The notes beneath the pieces were generated by a model that saw only the letters and a program-made list of their open reading frames with translations, was not told the origin of the DNA and made no database searches. Positions 6,264 to 11,896 of a stretch of 11,896 nt of DNA are shown here, one piece after another; the first letter of the stretch is position 1; every line of letters starts with the position of its first letter. This DNA is from a bacterium (GTDB taxonomy: Bacteria; Actinomycetota; Acidimicrobiia; Acidimicrobiales; CATQHL01), in contig JAPONU010000518.1 in assembly GCA_026713745.1 (NCBI GenBank), positions 1-11,896 on the forward strand. The letters run 5' to 3'. The position numbers and the translations under genes were made by a program.

Positions 6264-7208
6264 TTGTCAACCGCGGCGGCGCCGTCGGCAGGGGCCACCC
6301 TGTCGCGGCGCGCCGTGCGGGCCGCCGATCGCCGCCGCGGTGGCAACTACGCCTCGAGTCTCGGCGTCGCCATGGTGGCGCCGAGTCTGGCCGTCTTCCT
6401 GGGGCTCATCGCCGTCCCCATCATGGTGGTGGGGCTGGTGTCGCTGTCGCGCTGGACCGGCTTCGACATCGCCGACATCTCGTGGCTGGGCATCGAGAAC
6501 TACCGCACGATCGCCGGAGACGAGATCTTCTGGCGAGCGTTGCGCAACACGCTGCTGTTCACAGGCCTCACGACGCTGTTCCTGAACGTCATCGGCTTCG
6601 GCGTCGCCCTGCTGATCGCCACCCGGGTGCGCGGCACTGGGCTGCTGCGGGGTGTCATCTTCCTGCCCGCCCTGCTTCCGTCGGTCCTCGTCGGCCTCAT
6701 GTGGCAGCGGGTCCTGGACGCGTTCGGGTTCGTGAACCAGATCCTGCAGTGGCTCGGCGTCGCCGACCAGCCCATCTTCTTCCTCGGCGAGGAGCGGTTC
6801 GTGCTGTGGGCCATCATCGGGGTGACGGTCTGGCAGTTCGCGGGCTACGACATGATCCTGTACTACGCCGGCCTGCAGGGCGTCGACCGCTCGATGCTGG
6901 AGGCGGCGGCACTCGACGGGGCGCGAACACCGGCAACCGTGTTCCAGGTGATCATCCCGTCGATGTGGCACATCGTGGGCGTGGTGGCGCTCCTGAACGT
7001 CATCGGAGGTCTCAAGATCTTCGACGTGGTGTTCGTGATGACGAGGGGAGGCCCCAACCGCAGTTCCGAAGTTCTGGCCACCTATATGTTCGAGCAGGGC
7101 TTCCGCTTCAGCATCATGGGTGTGGCCTCGGCCATCGCCGTGGTGATCGTGGTGCTGGCGGTGATCGCCAGCGTGGCCCGCTTCCGGTTGGCGAAGCGTC
7201 TTGTTTGA
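6264..7208 (+). CDS. ABC transporter permease, MalF/UgpA-like
   Basis: A 314-residue inner-membrane permease. A basic N-terminus (RRAVRAADRRR, 15-25) precedes about six hydrophobic segments: near 34-60, 94-120, 127-149, 180-204, 234-256 and 285-306. The cytoplasmic EAA loop that docks on the ATPase is EAAALDGARTPATVFQVIIP (213-232), with the invariant Gly in DGA. KIFDVVFVMTRGGPNRSSEVLATYMFEQGF (251-280) is typical of the MalF/UgpA branch of carbohydrate-type (CUT1) systems. The start is TTG, 19 bases after the binding-protein stop, with only a weak GGA-containing ribosome site; the next in-frame start, GTG 6315, would cut part of the basic leader. The end overlaps the second permease by 8 bases, so the pair is translationally coupled and should assemble as a heterodimer. 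Confidence 0.93.
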   Translation: MSTAAAPSAGATLSRRAVRAADRRRGGNYASSLGVAMVAPSLAVFLGLIAVPIMVVGLVSLSRWTGFDIADISWLGIENYRTIAGDEIFWRALRNTLLFTGLTTLFLNVIGFGVALLIATRVRGTGLLRGVIFLPALLPSVLVGLMWQRVLDAFGFVNQILQWLGVADQPIFFLGEERFVLWAIIGVTVWQFAGYDMILYYAGLQGVDRSMLEAAALDGARTPATVFQVIIPSMWHIVGVVALLNVIGGLKIFDVVFVMTRGGPNRSSEVLATYMFEQGFRFSIMGVASAIAVVIVVLAVIASVARFRLAKRLV

Positions 7209-8079
7209 CCTCCGCTCGGCGTGGGCGAAGACCGGGCTGTCGATCCTGGCGGTCGCCATCGCGGTGACCATCGTGCTGCCGGTGGCCTGGATCGGCGCAC
7301 TGTCGCTCAAGACCGGCCGGGAGGTCTACAACCAGAAGTTCCTGCCCGACGAGTGGGTGCCGGGCAACTACATCACCGCCTGGCGGGAGTTCGGGCTCGG
7401 GGGCTACTTCGTCAACAGCGTCTTCGTGACGGTCGTCTCGGTATTGCTCACGATCGTGGTGGCGTTGCTGGCGGCGCACGCCTTCACGTGGCTGCGGTTC
7501 CCGGGTTCGGACGTGGTGTTCACGCTGCTGCTGCTGGGCATCATGATCCCGCCGGCGGCCCTCGTGCTGCCGCTGCTGATCGAGGCCCGCCACCTGGGGT
7601 TCTACAACGATCTGTTCGGCCTGAGCCTGGTGTACGTGGCGTTCGGGCTGCCCATCTCGATCCTCATCTTCCGGGGCTTCTTCGCCGGCATCCCCGGCGA
7701 GTTGGTGGAATCGGCGCGCCTCGACGGGGCGAGGGAATGGAAGATCCTGTTCCGGGTGATCGTGCCGGTGGCGCGCCCTGCGGTGGTGACGGTGACGATC
7801 CTGCTGTTCCTGGCCAACTGGAACGACTTCATCCTGGCCCTGGTGCTGCTGCGGGACGCCGAGACCTACACGCTGCCGGTGGGGATCAGCCAGTTCATCG
7901 GCCAGTACGCCACGCCGCACGAGTTGATCGCCGCCGCGTCCCTCATTGGATCGGTGCCGGTCTTCATCCTCTATCTCGTGCTGGAGCGGAAGTTCCAGCA
8001 GGGCGTGACCGCGGGCGCGCTGAAGGGTCGAGCGGATGACGCGAGCGCGCGAGGGCGAGGATGCCGGGGGACGCCGTAG
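7201..8079 (+). CDS. ABC transporter permease, MalG/UgpE-like
   Basis: A 292-residue inner-membrane permease, partner of the preceding one. Hydrophobic segments lie at about 13-33, 70-91, 106-128, 140-157, 192-216 and 251-270. The ATPase-docking loop is ELVESARLDGAREWKILFRVIVP (167-189) with the expected Gly in DGA. The late NWNDFILALVLL (207-218) and the ending GVTAGALKG are hallmarks of MalG-type subunits. Family members normally stop at or just after that ALKG. Here 17 polar residues with several Arg and Gly follow, a small odd tail that may be a late-stop extension. The start TTG at 7201 overlaps the stop of the first permease, leaving no room for an independent ribosome site. That implies coupled translation. 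The stop is 125 bases before the SDR start. Confidence 0.92.
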   Translation: MFDLRSAWAKTGLSILAVAIAVTIVLPVAWIGALSLKTGREVYNQKFLPDEWVPGNYITAWREFGLGGYFVNSVFVTVVSVLLTIVVALLAAHAFTWLRFPGSDVVFTLLLLGIMIPPAALVLPLLIEARHLGFYNDLFGLSLVYVAFGLPISILIFRGFFAGIPGELVESARLDGAREWKILFRVIVPVARPAVVTVTILLFLANWNDFILALVLLRDAETYTLPVGISQFIGQYATPHELIAAASLIGSVPVFILYLVLERKFQQGVTAGALKGRADDASARGRGCRGTP

Positions 8080-8189
8080 GCGACCATTCTCAGAGGCCGC
8101 CGGAGCGCCACCGGCATCGTTGCCCGGGCATCGGTCGGAGAGGGCCGGGCGGAATGGACGAAGCAAGTCGAACGAACGAGCATGAGGCA

Positions 8190-8198
8190 GGGGAGGAG
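8190..8198 (+). promoter_or_regulatory. Ribosome binding site that fixes the SDR start at 8205
   Basis: GGGGAGGAG is the strongest ribosome site in the window and sits six bases before ATG 8205. The reading frame is open further upstream, to starts at 8061 and 8154, but those have no comparable site. The extra residues are Arg/His/Gly-rich and unlike any SDR N-terminus. The short form begins directly with the Rossmann-fold entry. Confidence 0.85.
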
Positions 8199-8204
8199 CG
8201 CGAA

Positions 8205-8993
8205 ATGACGACGCAAGGAGTGCTGGCGGGCAAGGTCGCCATCGTGACCGGGGCGGGCTCGGGCATCGGCACCGGCAGTGCCGTCGCCCTCGCGGGGGCC
8301 GGTGCGTCGGTGGTGGTCAACGACATCAACACCGGGGCGGCCGGTGACACGGTGGATCAGATCGTCGCCGCAGGGGGCGCCGCGGTCGTCGACGGCGGCG
8401 ACGTGTCGGTCGTCGCGGACGTCAAGGCGATGGTGCAGCGCGCCGTCGATACCTACGGCGGCCTCGACGTGCTGCACGCCAACGCCGGCGTGGAGCGCTA
8501 CGTCGACCTCGAGCAGATGAGCGAAGAGGACATGGATCTGCTCCTCGACGTGGACCTCAAGGGCGTGCTGTTGTGTGCCCAGCACAGCATCGCCCCGATG
8601 CGCGCCCGCGGGGGCGGCTCGATGATCTTCACGTCCTCGGTGCAGGCCTCGCACTCGCTGCCCGGCTGTGTGGTGTACGCCGCGGCCAAGGCCGGGGTGG
8701 TGGCGGCGGCCCGCTCGCTCACCCTGGAAGTGGGCGTGGACAACATCAGGGTGAATGCCATCTCACCGGGCACGATCAACACCCCGATGCTGACGCGGGA
8801 CCTCGAGGACATGAACGTCGACGAGGCCGAGAACTTCATGGACCGGGTGAATGCCGCCAACACGCTGGGGCGTGTCGGCACCGTCGAGGAGGTCGGCGAC
8901 CTGATCGTCTTCCTGGCCTCGGACGCCGCCGGCTACATCAGCAGCACCAACATCGTCATCGACGCCGGCTTCACCGCGGTGAAGGCGTTCTAG
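8205..8993 (+). CDS. Short-chain dehydrogenase/reductase (classical SDR)
   Basis: A 262-residue NAD(P)-dependent oxidoreductase from the ATG chosen by its ribosome site. Seen: nucleotide-binding TGAGSGIG (15-22), Asp40 at the end of the second strand (VVVND), which favours NAD(H) over NADP(H), and NAG (93-95). Catalytic Ser145 and the Tyr158-x3-Lys162 pair (YAAAK) are present, followed by ISPGTINTPM (186-195) and the C-terminal ASDAAGYISSTNIVIDAGFT (238-257). The fourth tetrad residue, normally Asn in a VNLKG motif, is Asp117 here (DVDLKG), which is unusual. Known chemistry: interconversion of an alcohol and a ketone in the cytoplasm, commonly in sugar, polyol or hydroxy-acid catabolism. It lies between the permease and ATPase genes of one transporter, strong contextual evidence that it acts on the imported solute or a product of it. 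The ATPase gene starts 11 bases after its stop. Confidence 0.94.
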   Translation: MTTQGVLAGKVAIVTGAGSGIGTGSAVALAGAGASVVVNDINTGAAGDTVDQIVAAGGAAVVDGGDVSVVADVKAMVQRAVDTYGGLDVLHANAGVERYVDLEQMSEEDMDLLLDVDLKGVLLCAQHSIAPMRARGGGSMIFTSSVQASHSLPGCVVYAAAKAGVVAAARSLTLEVGVDNIRVNAISPGTINTPMLTRDLEDMNVDEAENFMDRVNAANTLGRVGTVEEVGDLIVFLASDAAGYISSTNIVIDAGFTAVKAF

Positions 8994-9004
8994 CACCGCC
9001 CGTC

Positions 9005-10153
9005 ATGGCCGAGATCTCCTTTCGCGACGTCACCAAGATCTACGGCGACGGCACCGAGGCGGTGACCTCGCTCAGCCTCGACATCGCCGACGGCGAGTTC
9101 GTGGTGCTGGTCGGGCCGTCGGGCTGCGGCAAGTCGACGCTGCTGCGGATGCTGGCCGGCCTGGAGGCCATCACCAGCGGCGAGATCATCGTGGACGGTT
9201 CGGTGGTGAACCAGATGCACCCCCGGGACCGCGACGTTGCCATGGTGTTCCAGAACTACGCCCTGTACCCCCACATGACCGTCTTCGCCAACATCGCCTT
9301 CCCGCTGCGGCAGGCCCGGATGAACACCGCCGAGATCCGCCGGCGCGTCACCGAGGTCGCCGGGACGCTCGAGCTGACCGAGCATCTCAAGCGCCGTCCG
9401 GCGTCGCTGTCGGGTGGCCAGCGCCAGCGGGTCGCCATCGGTCGCGCCATCGTGCGCCAACCCAAGGTGTTCCTGCTGGACGAGCCGCTCAGCAATCTCG
9501 ACGCCAAGCTGCGGGTACAGATGCGCGGCGAGCTGGCCCAGCTCCACACCACCTTGGGGGTCACGACGGTGTTCGTGACCCACGACCAGACCGAGGCCAT
9601 GACGCTGGGGCAGCGGGTCGCCGTGCTGAACGACGGCGAGCTGCGCCAGGTCGGCACGCCCGGGGAGCTCTATCACCGGCCGGCGGACCTGTTCGTGGCC
9701 GGTTTCATCGGCAGCCCCTCGATGAACCTGCTGAAGGCCGAGCTGCGACCCGGCGGAGACTCCGGCCGCTTGGCGCTGGACTCCGGTCCTGCCGGTGTGA
9801 TGGCGATCCCCGAGGCCGCCGCCGCTTTGTGCGCCGGCGCTCCGGTGGAGACGGCCCTGGTGGCCGGCATCCGCCCCGAGTCGCTGCTGTTGCGTGATCC
9901 GGCGACGGCCTCGGGGGACCTGCCCCGGGCCAGGGTGCGTTTCACCGAGCTCGTAGAGCCGGAGACCTACGTCCATCTGGTCGGCGACTTCTCCGGTGTG
10001 GACCCCGGGGACCCCGATGCGCCGCCGCGCGACACGCTCGTGGCGCGGGTGCGGTCGGACCGGGTCTTCGCCTCCGGCGACGAGGTGGCGCTGGAGATCG
10101 GCGGCACCGGGCTTCATCTGTTCGACATCGACTCCGGGAGGACCCTGCGATGA
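9005..10153 (+). CDS. ABC transporter ATP-binding protein, MalK/UgpC-like
   Basis: A 382-residue ATPase that powers the importer, probably as a homodimer under the two permeases. Seen in order: Walker A GPSGCGKST (37-45), Q-loop Gln83 in MVFQNYALYPHMTV, signature LSGGQRQRVAIGRA (135-148), Walker B VFLLDE (155-160) with catalytic Glu160, D-loop SNLD (163-166) and H-loop His193 in VTHDQTEAM. Residues from about 235 form the C-terminal regulatory OB/TOBE region (IRPESLLL, then RVRSDRVFASGDEVALEI), as in MalK/UgpC proteins. All catalytic residues are intact. ATG 9005 is the family start; the frame runs upstream into the SDR gene but that part is not ATPase sequence. No clear ribosome site precedes it, so it probably depends on translation of the SDR gene 11 bases upstream. 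The stop overlaps the next start as ATGA. Confidence 0.95.
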   Translation: MAEISFRDVTKIYGDGTEAVTSLSLDIADGEFVVLVGPSGCGKSTLLRMLAGLEAITSGEIIVDGSVVNQMHPRDRDVAMVFQNYALYPHMTVFANIAFPLRQARMNTAEIRRRVTEVAGTLELTEHLKRRPASLSGGQRQRVAIGRAIVRQPKVFLLDEPLSNLDAKLRVQMRGELAQLHTTLGVTTVFVTHDQTEAMTLGQRVAVLNDGELRQVGTPGELYHRPADLFVAGFIGSPSMNLLKAELRPGGDSGRLALDSGPAGVMAIPEAAAALCAGAPVETALVAGIRPESLLLRDPATASGDLPRARVRFTELVEPETYVHLVGDFSGVDPGDPDAPPRDTLVARVRSDRVFASGDEVALEIGGTGLHLFDIDSGRTLR

Positions 10154-10662
10154 CAACGACAACCATGGCCGAGACGGCTTCAGCCACTGACGAGGGAGGC
10201 GTCGTCTGCGGCTTCTCCCACGCCGGGATCACGGTGGCCGACCTCGACCGGTCCATCGCCTTCTACGAACTTCTCGGCTACGAGATGTTCGCCCGCTGGG
10301 TTCGCACCGAGGAGTACCTCCGCGAACTGGTGGGCTACCCCACTGTCGAGATGCACGCGGCGGTGCTCCGCAACGACAACGTCGGGGTGTTCTTGGAACT
10401 GTTGGAGTACCGCAACATCGAGCGCAAGGAAATCGACCCGTCCAACGGCAACCCGGGCACCGCCCACATCTGCCTGTTCGTGAAGGGTCTCCAGCCGCTG
10501 TGGGAGCGCCTGAAGGCGGCCGGCGTGGAAGCGGTGAGCGAGCCGGTGTCGCCCACCGTGGGGCCCAACAAGGGCGCGCTGGCGATCTATCTGATCGACC
10601 CCGACGGCTACCGCGTGGAACTCGTCGAGACCAAGCGCAATCTCGACGGCTCGCCGCGCTAG
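10150..10662 (+). CDS. VOC (vicinal oxygen chelate/glyoxalase fold) family protein
   Basis: A 170-residue protein with two beta-alpha-beta-beta-beta repeats. The first begins at FSHAGITVADLDRSIAFYELLGYE (22-45), the second at GTAHICLFVKGLQPLWERLKAAGV (103-126). The likely metal ligands are all present: His24, Glu83 (VFLELLEY), His106 and Glu157 (DPDGYRVELVE). This is the 2-His-2-Glu set of glyoxalase I and methylmalonyl-CoA epimerase-type members. The family includes isomerases, epimerases, lyases and extradiol dioxygenases, so a reaction cannot be named. The first 18 residues (MTTTTMAETAS...) are unstructured. Its ATG overlaps the ATPase stop by four bases, and GGGAGG lies 8 bases upstream inside the ATPase gene, so it belongs to the transporter operon. 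This argues for a catabolic role rather than detoxification of methylglyoxal. The downstream SMP-30-like gene is 141 bases away. Confidence 0.9.
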   Translation: MTTTTMAETASATDEGGVVCGFSHAGITVADLDRSIAFYELLGYEMFARWVRTEEYLRELVGYPTVEMHAAVLRNDNVGVFLELLEYRNIERKEIDPSNGNPGTAHICLFVKGLQPLWERLKAAGVEAVSEPVSPTVGPNKGALAIYLIDPDGYRVELVETKRNLDGSPR

Positions 10663-10696
10663 CGAGCCCGCTGAGTAATGCTGCGAGCCCCCTGCA

Positions 10697-10726
10697 CGTC
10701 TTTCCGGCGAATGCCGGAATCCACGG
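10697..10726 (+). repeat. Palindromic dispersed-repeat-like element, copy 1
   Basis: The inverted arms TTCCGGC (10702-10708) and GCCGGAA (10713-10719) flank GAAT. Aligned with the copy at 11717-11746 it matches at 25 of 30 positions in the same orientation, including the CGTC before and TCCA after the palindrome. A second small hairpin, ACGGC-TCT-GCCGT (10723-10735), follows directly. The shape and the GGAATCCA edge resemble the short palindromic repeats scattered through many bacterial genomes. It lies in the 141-bp gap between the VOC and SMP-30-like genes. Confidence 0.75.
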
Positions 10727-10803
10727 CTCTGCCGTCCCGACCGCCGATTGTTCACCAGCCCCCTCGCGAGACTCTCGGCGGGGACTGACCAAGGAGGAAG
10801 ATC

Positions 10804-11676
10804 ATGGAACCGATCGTGCCGCTGTCCGATGTCGAGACCTTCGCCGAAGGACTCGACCACGCCGAGGGCATCTGCGTGGCACCCGACGGCACCGTCTACT
10901 GCGGAGGGGAGGCCGGCCAGATCTACGTCATCGACCCCGACGACACGCCCCGGGAGATCGCCAACACCGGCGGGTTCATGCTGGGGCTGGCCGCCGACGG
11001 CGACGGCAACATCTACGCCATCGACCTGGTGCACAGCACGGTGTGGCGCTTCAGCGGTGACGGCAACGAGAGGAGCGCCTTCTGCACCGGCAACGACGAG
11101 CAGTCCCTCGGCGTGCCGAACTGGGGGGCCTTCGACGCCGGCGGCAACTACTACCTCACCGACTCCGGCGGCTGGGGCGAGCAGAACGGCCATGTCTGGG
11201 TGCAGCGCCCGGGTGCGCAGGCCGAGGTGTGGAGCACAGAGTCGGTCAACTTCCCCAACGGCTGCGCCGTGAGCGCCGACGGCTCGCGGCTGTGGATCGT
11301 GGAGAGCTACCCCAGCGCCATCGTCGAGATCCCGATCACCGCCGACGGATCGGCCGGGGCGCGGCGGGAGCTGTGCGATCTGGGGTTGGCGGTGCCCGAC
11401 GGCATCGTCGAGACCACCGACGGGTCGCTGGTGGTCTCCTGCTACCGGCCCGACGCCATCTTCGTCTGGCACGCCGAGACGGGGCTGCAGGTGCTGGCGC
11501 AGGACCCGCGCGGCGCCATCATCGCGGCCCCCACCAACGCCGTGTTCACCGGCGACGATCGCGACGTGCTCGTGGTGCCCAACCTGGGGCGCTGGCACAT
11601 GAGCAGGTTCCGCAGCTCCTACCGGGGTGTGGGCGCCTTCTACCCCAGCGCCGCCCGCATTGCGGGCGAAGCGTGA
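10804..11676 (+). CDS. SMP-30/gluconolactonase/LRE-like family protein
   Basis: A 290-residue six-bladed beta-propeller protein. Repeating blade signatures of the type 'APDGTVYCGG', 'DGDGNIYAID', 'DAGGNYYLTD', 'SADGSRLWIVE' and 'TTDGSLVVSC' occur at about 26-35, 65-74, 111-120, 157-167 and 204-213. Candidate metal ligands match the family: Glu21 (HAEGI), Asn106 (VPNWG), Asn152 (FPNG) and catalytic-type Asp199 (VPDG). Known members hydrolyse sugar lactones (gluconolactone, aldonolactones) with a divalent metal, though others act on organophosphates or strictosidine-like substrates. With SDR genes on both sides, a dehydrogenase-then-lactonase step is an attractive inference: an SDR makes a lactone and this enzyme opens it. 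The start is supported by AAGGAGGA, which ends five bases upstream. No signal peptide is seen, so it is cytoplasmic. The gene is bracketed by the two palindromic repeat copies. Confidence 0.88.
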   Translation: MEPIVPLSDVETFAEGLDHAEGICVAPDGTVYCGGEAGQIYVIDPDDTPREIANTGGFMLGLAADGDGNIYAIDLVHSTVWRFSGDGNERSAFCTGNDEQSLGVPNWGAFDAGGNYYLTDSGGWGEQNGHVWVQRPGAQAEVWSTESVNFPNGCAVSADGSRLWIVESYPSAIVEIPITADGSAGARRELCDLGLAVPDGIVETTDGSLVVSCYRPDAIFVWHAETGLQVLAQDPRGAIIAAPTNAVFTGDDRDVLVVPNLGRWHMSRFRSSYRGVGAFYPSAARIAGEA

Positions 11677-11716
11677 CCGGCGGGAGATGAGACGCTCGAT
11701 CGGCCAAGTGCGAATC

Positions 11717-11746
11717 CGTCATTCCGGCCGAGGCCGGAATCCATGG
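11717..11746 (+). repeat. Palindromic dispersed-repeat-like element, copy 2
   Basis: Perfect 9-bp arms, ATTCCGGCC (11721-11729) and GGCCGGAAT (11732-11740), flank only two bases (GA), so this copy forms a tighter palindrome than copy 1. It has the same orientation and the same CGTC and TCCA borders. It lies in the 131-bp gap, 40 bases after the SMP-30-like stop and about 60 bases before the second SDR. An extended RNA hairpin here could limit 3'-end decay or read-through, but no T-run follows. Confidence 0.8.
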
Positions 11747-11807
11747 TCCGGCGGCACCGCCCGCGCGTTGGGCGGCCCGTGCCGGACGCGTCACGAGGAG
11801 AGCAATC

Positions 11808-11896
11808 ATGAGTGATCCGGACGCCGTCGCCGTCACCGTTCCCACCGACTACGTGGGCGGCCTGTTCGACCTGTCGGGCAAGGTGACCCTCATCAC
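11808..11896 (+). CDS. Short-chain dehydrogenase/reductase, N-terminus only (runs off right edge)
   Basis: Only 29 complete codons are visible. After a short leader (MSDPDAVAVTVPTDYVGG), residues 19-29 read LFDLSGKVTLI and lead into Thr, the characteristic entry strand of an SDR Rossmann fold just before the TGxxxGxG loop. The start is supported by GAGGAG (11795-11800) seven bases upstream. The leader of about 18 residues is longer than in the SDR at 8205. A second SDR directly after a lactonase-like gene fits a multi-step oxidative pathway. Because the cofactor loop and catalytic residues lie outside the window, the call rests on this short motif plus context. Confidence 0.72.
   Translation, partial: MSDPDAVAVTVPTDYVGGLFDLSGKVTLI

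Noticed and set aside
5393..6346. Long open frame on the minus strand opposite the binding-protein gene
   Set aside because: The product is Arg/His/Gly-rich with no recognisable domain and lies exactly opposite a gene with an intact signal peptide and family motifs. Long antisense frames of this type are expected in GC-rich coding DNA; the same applies to the long minus frames at 6267-7310, 7114-8166, 8990-10162 and 10180-11598.
8099..8115. Small inverted repeat GCCGG...CCGGC between the second permease and the SDR
   Set aside because: The five-base arms are all G/C, with no T-run and no conserved-looking flanks; not distinguishable from chance.
8061..8204. Upstream extension of the SDR frame to 8061 or 8154
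   Set aside because: There is no good ribosome site, and the polar Arg/His-rich residues are not SDR-like. GGGGAGGAG directly before 8205 decides the start.
8573..9004. Upstream extension of the ATPase reading frame into the SDR gene
   Set aside because: The extra residues are the SDR gene read in another phase (His/Arg/Gly-rich). The ATPase family begins at ATG 9005, directly before the ISFRDVTKIYG strand.

Overview
The window is GC-rich throughout (roughly two thirds G+C or more by eye), with strong third-position G/C bias, frequent GTG and TTG starts, a likely leaderless gene and a lipoprotein-anchored binding protein. This fits an actinomycete-type genome. An uncultured Acidimicrobiia-like lineage is a reasonable guess, but no phylogenetic marker gene is present, so the assignment is an inference. 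Gene density is high and no gap exceeds about 205 bases. I see no rRNA, tRNA, CRISPR array, transposase or phage gene.

Layout. Left arm, minus strand: an Fe(II)/2-oxoglutarate oxygenase of the phytanoyl-CoA dioxygenase (PhyH) family (526-1536), followed downstream by a metal-dependent amidohydrolase that runs off the left edge (1-488). A 58-bp, locally AT-rich divergent region with two facing -10 elements separates this pair from the plus-strand genes. The first plus-strand block is a single-domain cupin (1595-2023, apparently leaderless), a 165-bp spacer with a 15-bp tandem repeat, an amidase-signature hydrolase (2189-3649) and an alpha/beta hydrolase (3652-4455). After a 205-bp regulatory gap comes an ABC import operon: a solute-binding lipoprotein on an unusual alanine-rich stalk (4661-6244), two overlapping MalF/MalG-type permeases (6264-7208 and 7201-8079), an SDR oxidoreductase (8205-8993), the MalK-type ATPase (9005-10153) and a VOC-family protein overlapping it by ATGA (10150-10662). 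An SMP-30/gluconolactonase-like gene (10804-11676) and the start of a second SDR (11808 to the right edge) follow. Each is preceded by a copy of a short palindromic dispersed-repeat-like element.

How it fits together. The genes resemble a catabolic island. A high-affinity CUT1-like ABC importer brings in an organic solute. Oxidoreductases (two SDRs, PhyH), hydrolases (amidase, alpha/beta hydrolase, amidohydrolase, SMP-30-like lactonase) and small metal-dependent folds (cupin, VOC) would process it. The chemistry implied is hydroxylation, alcohol oxidation and amide/ester/lactone opening. The substrate cannot be read from the sequence. The individual families are all known; the combination, the stalked binding protein, the divergent leaderless promoter and the paired palindromic repeats are the points worth a second look.
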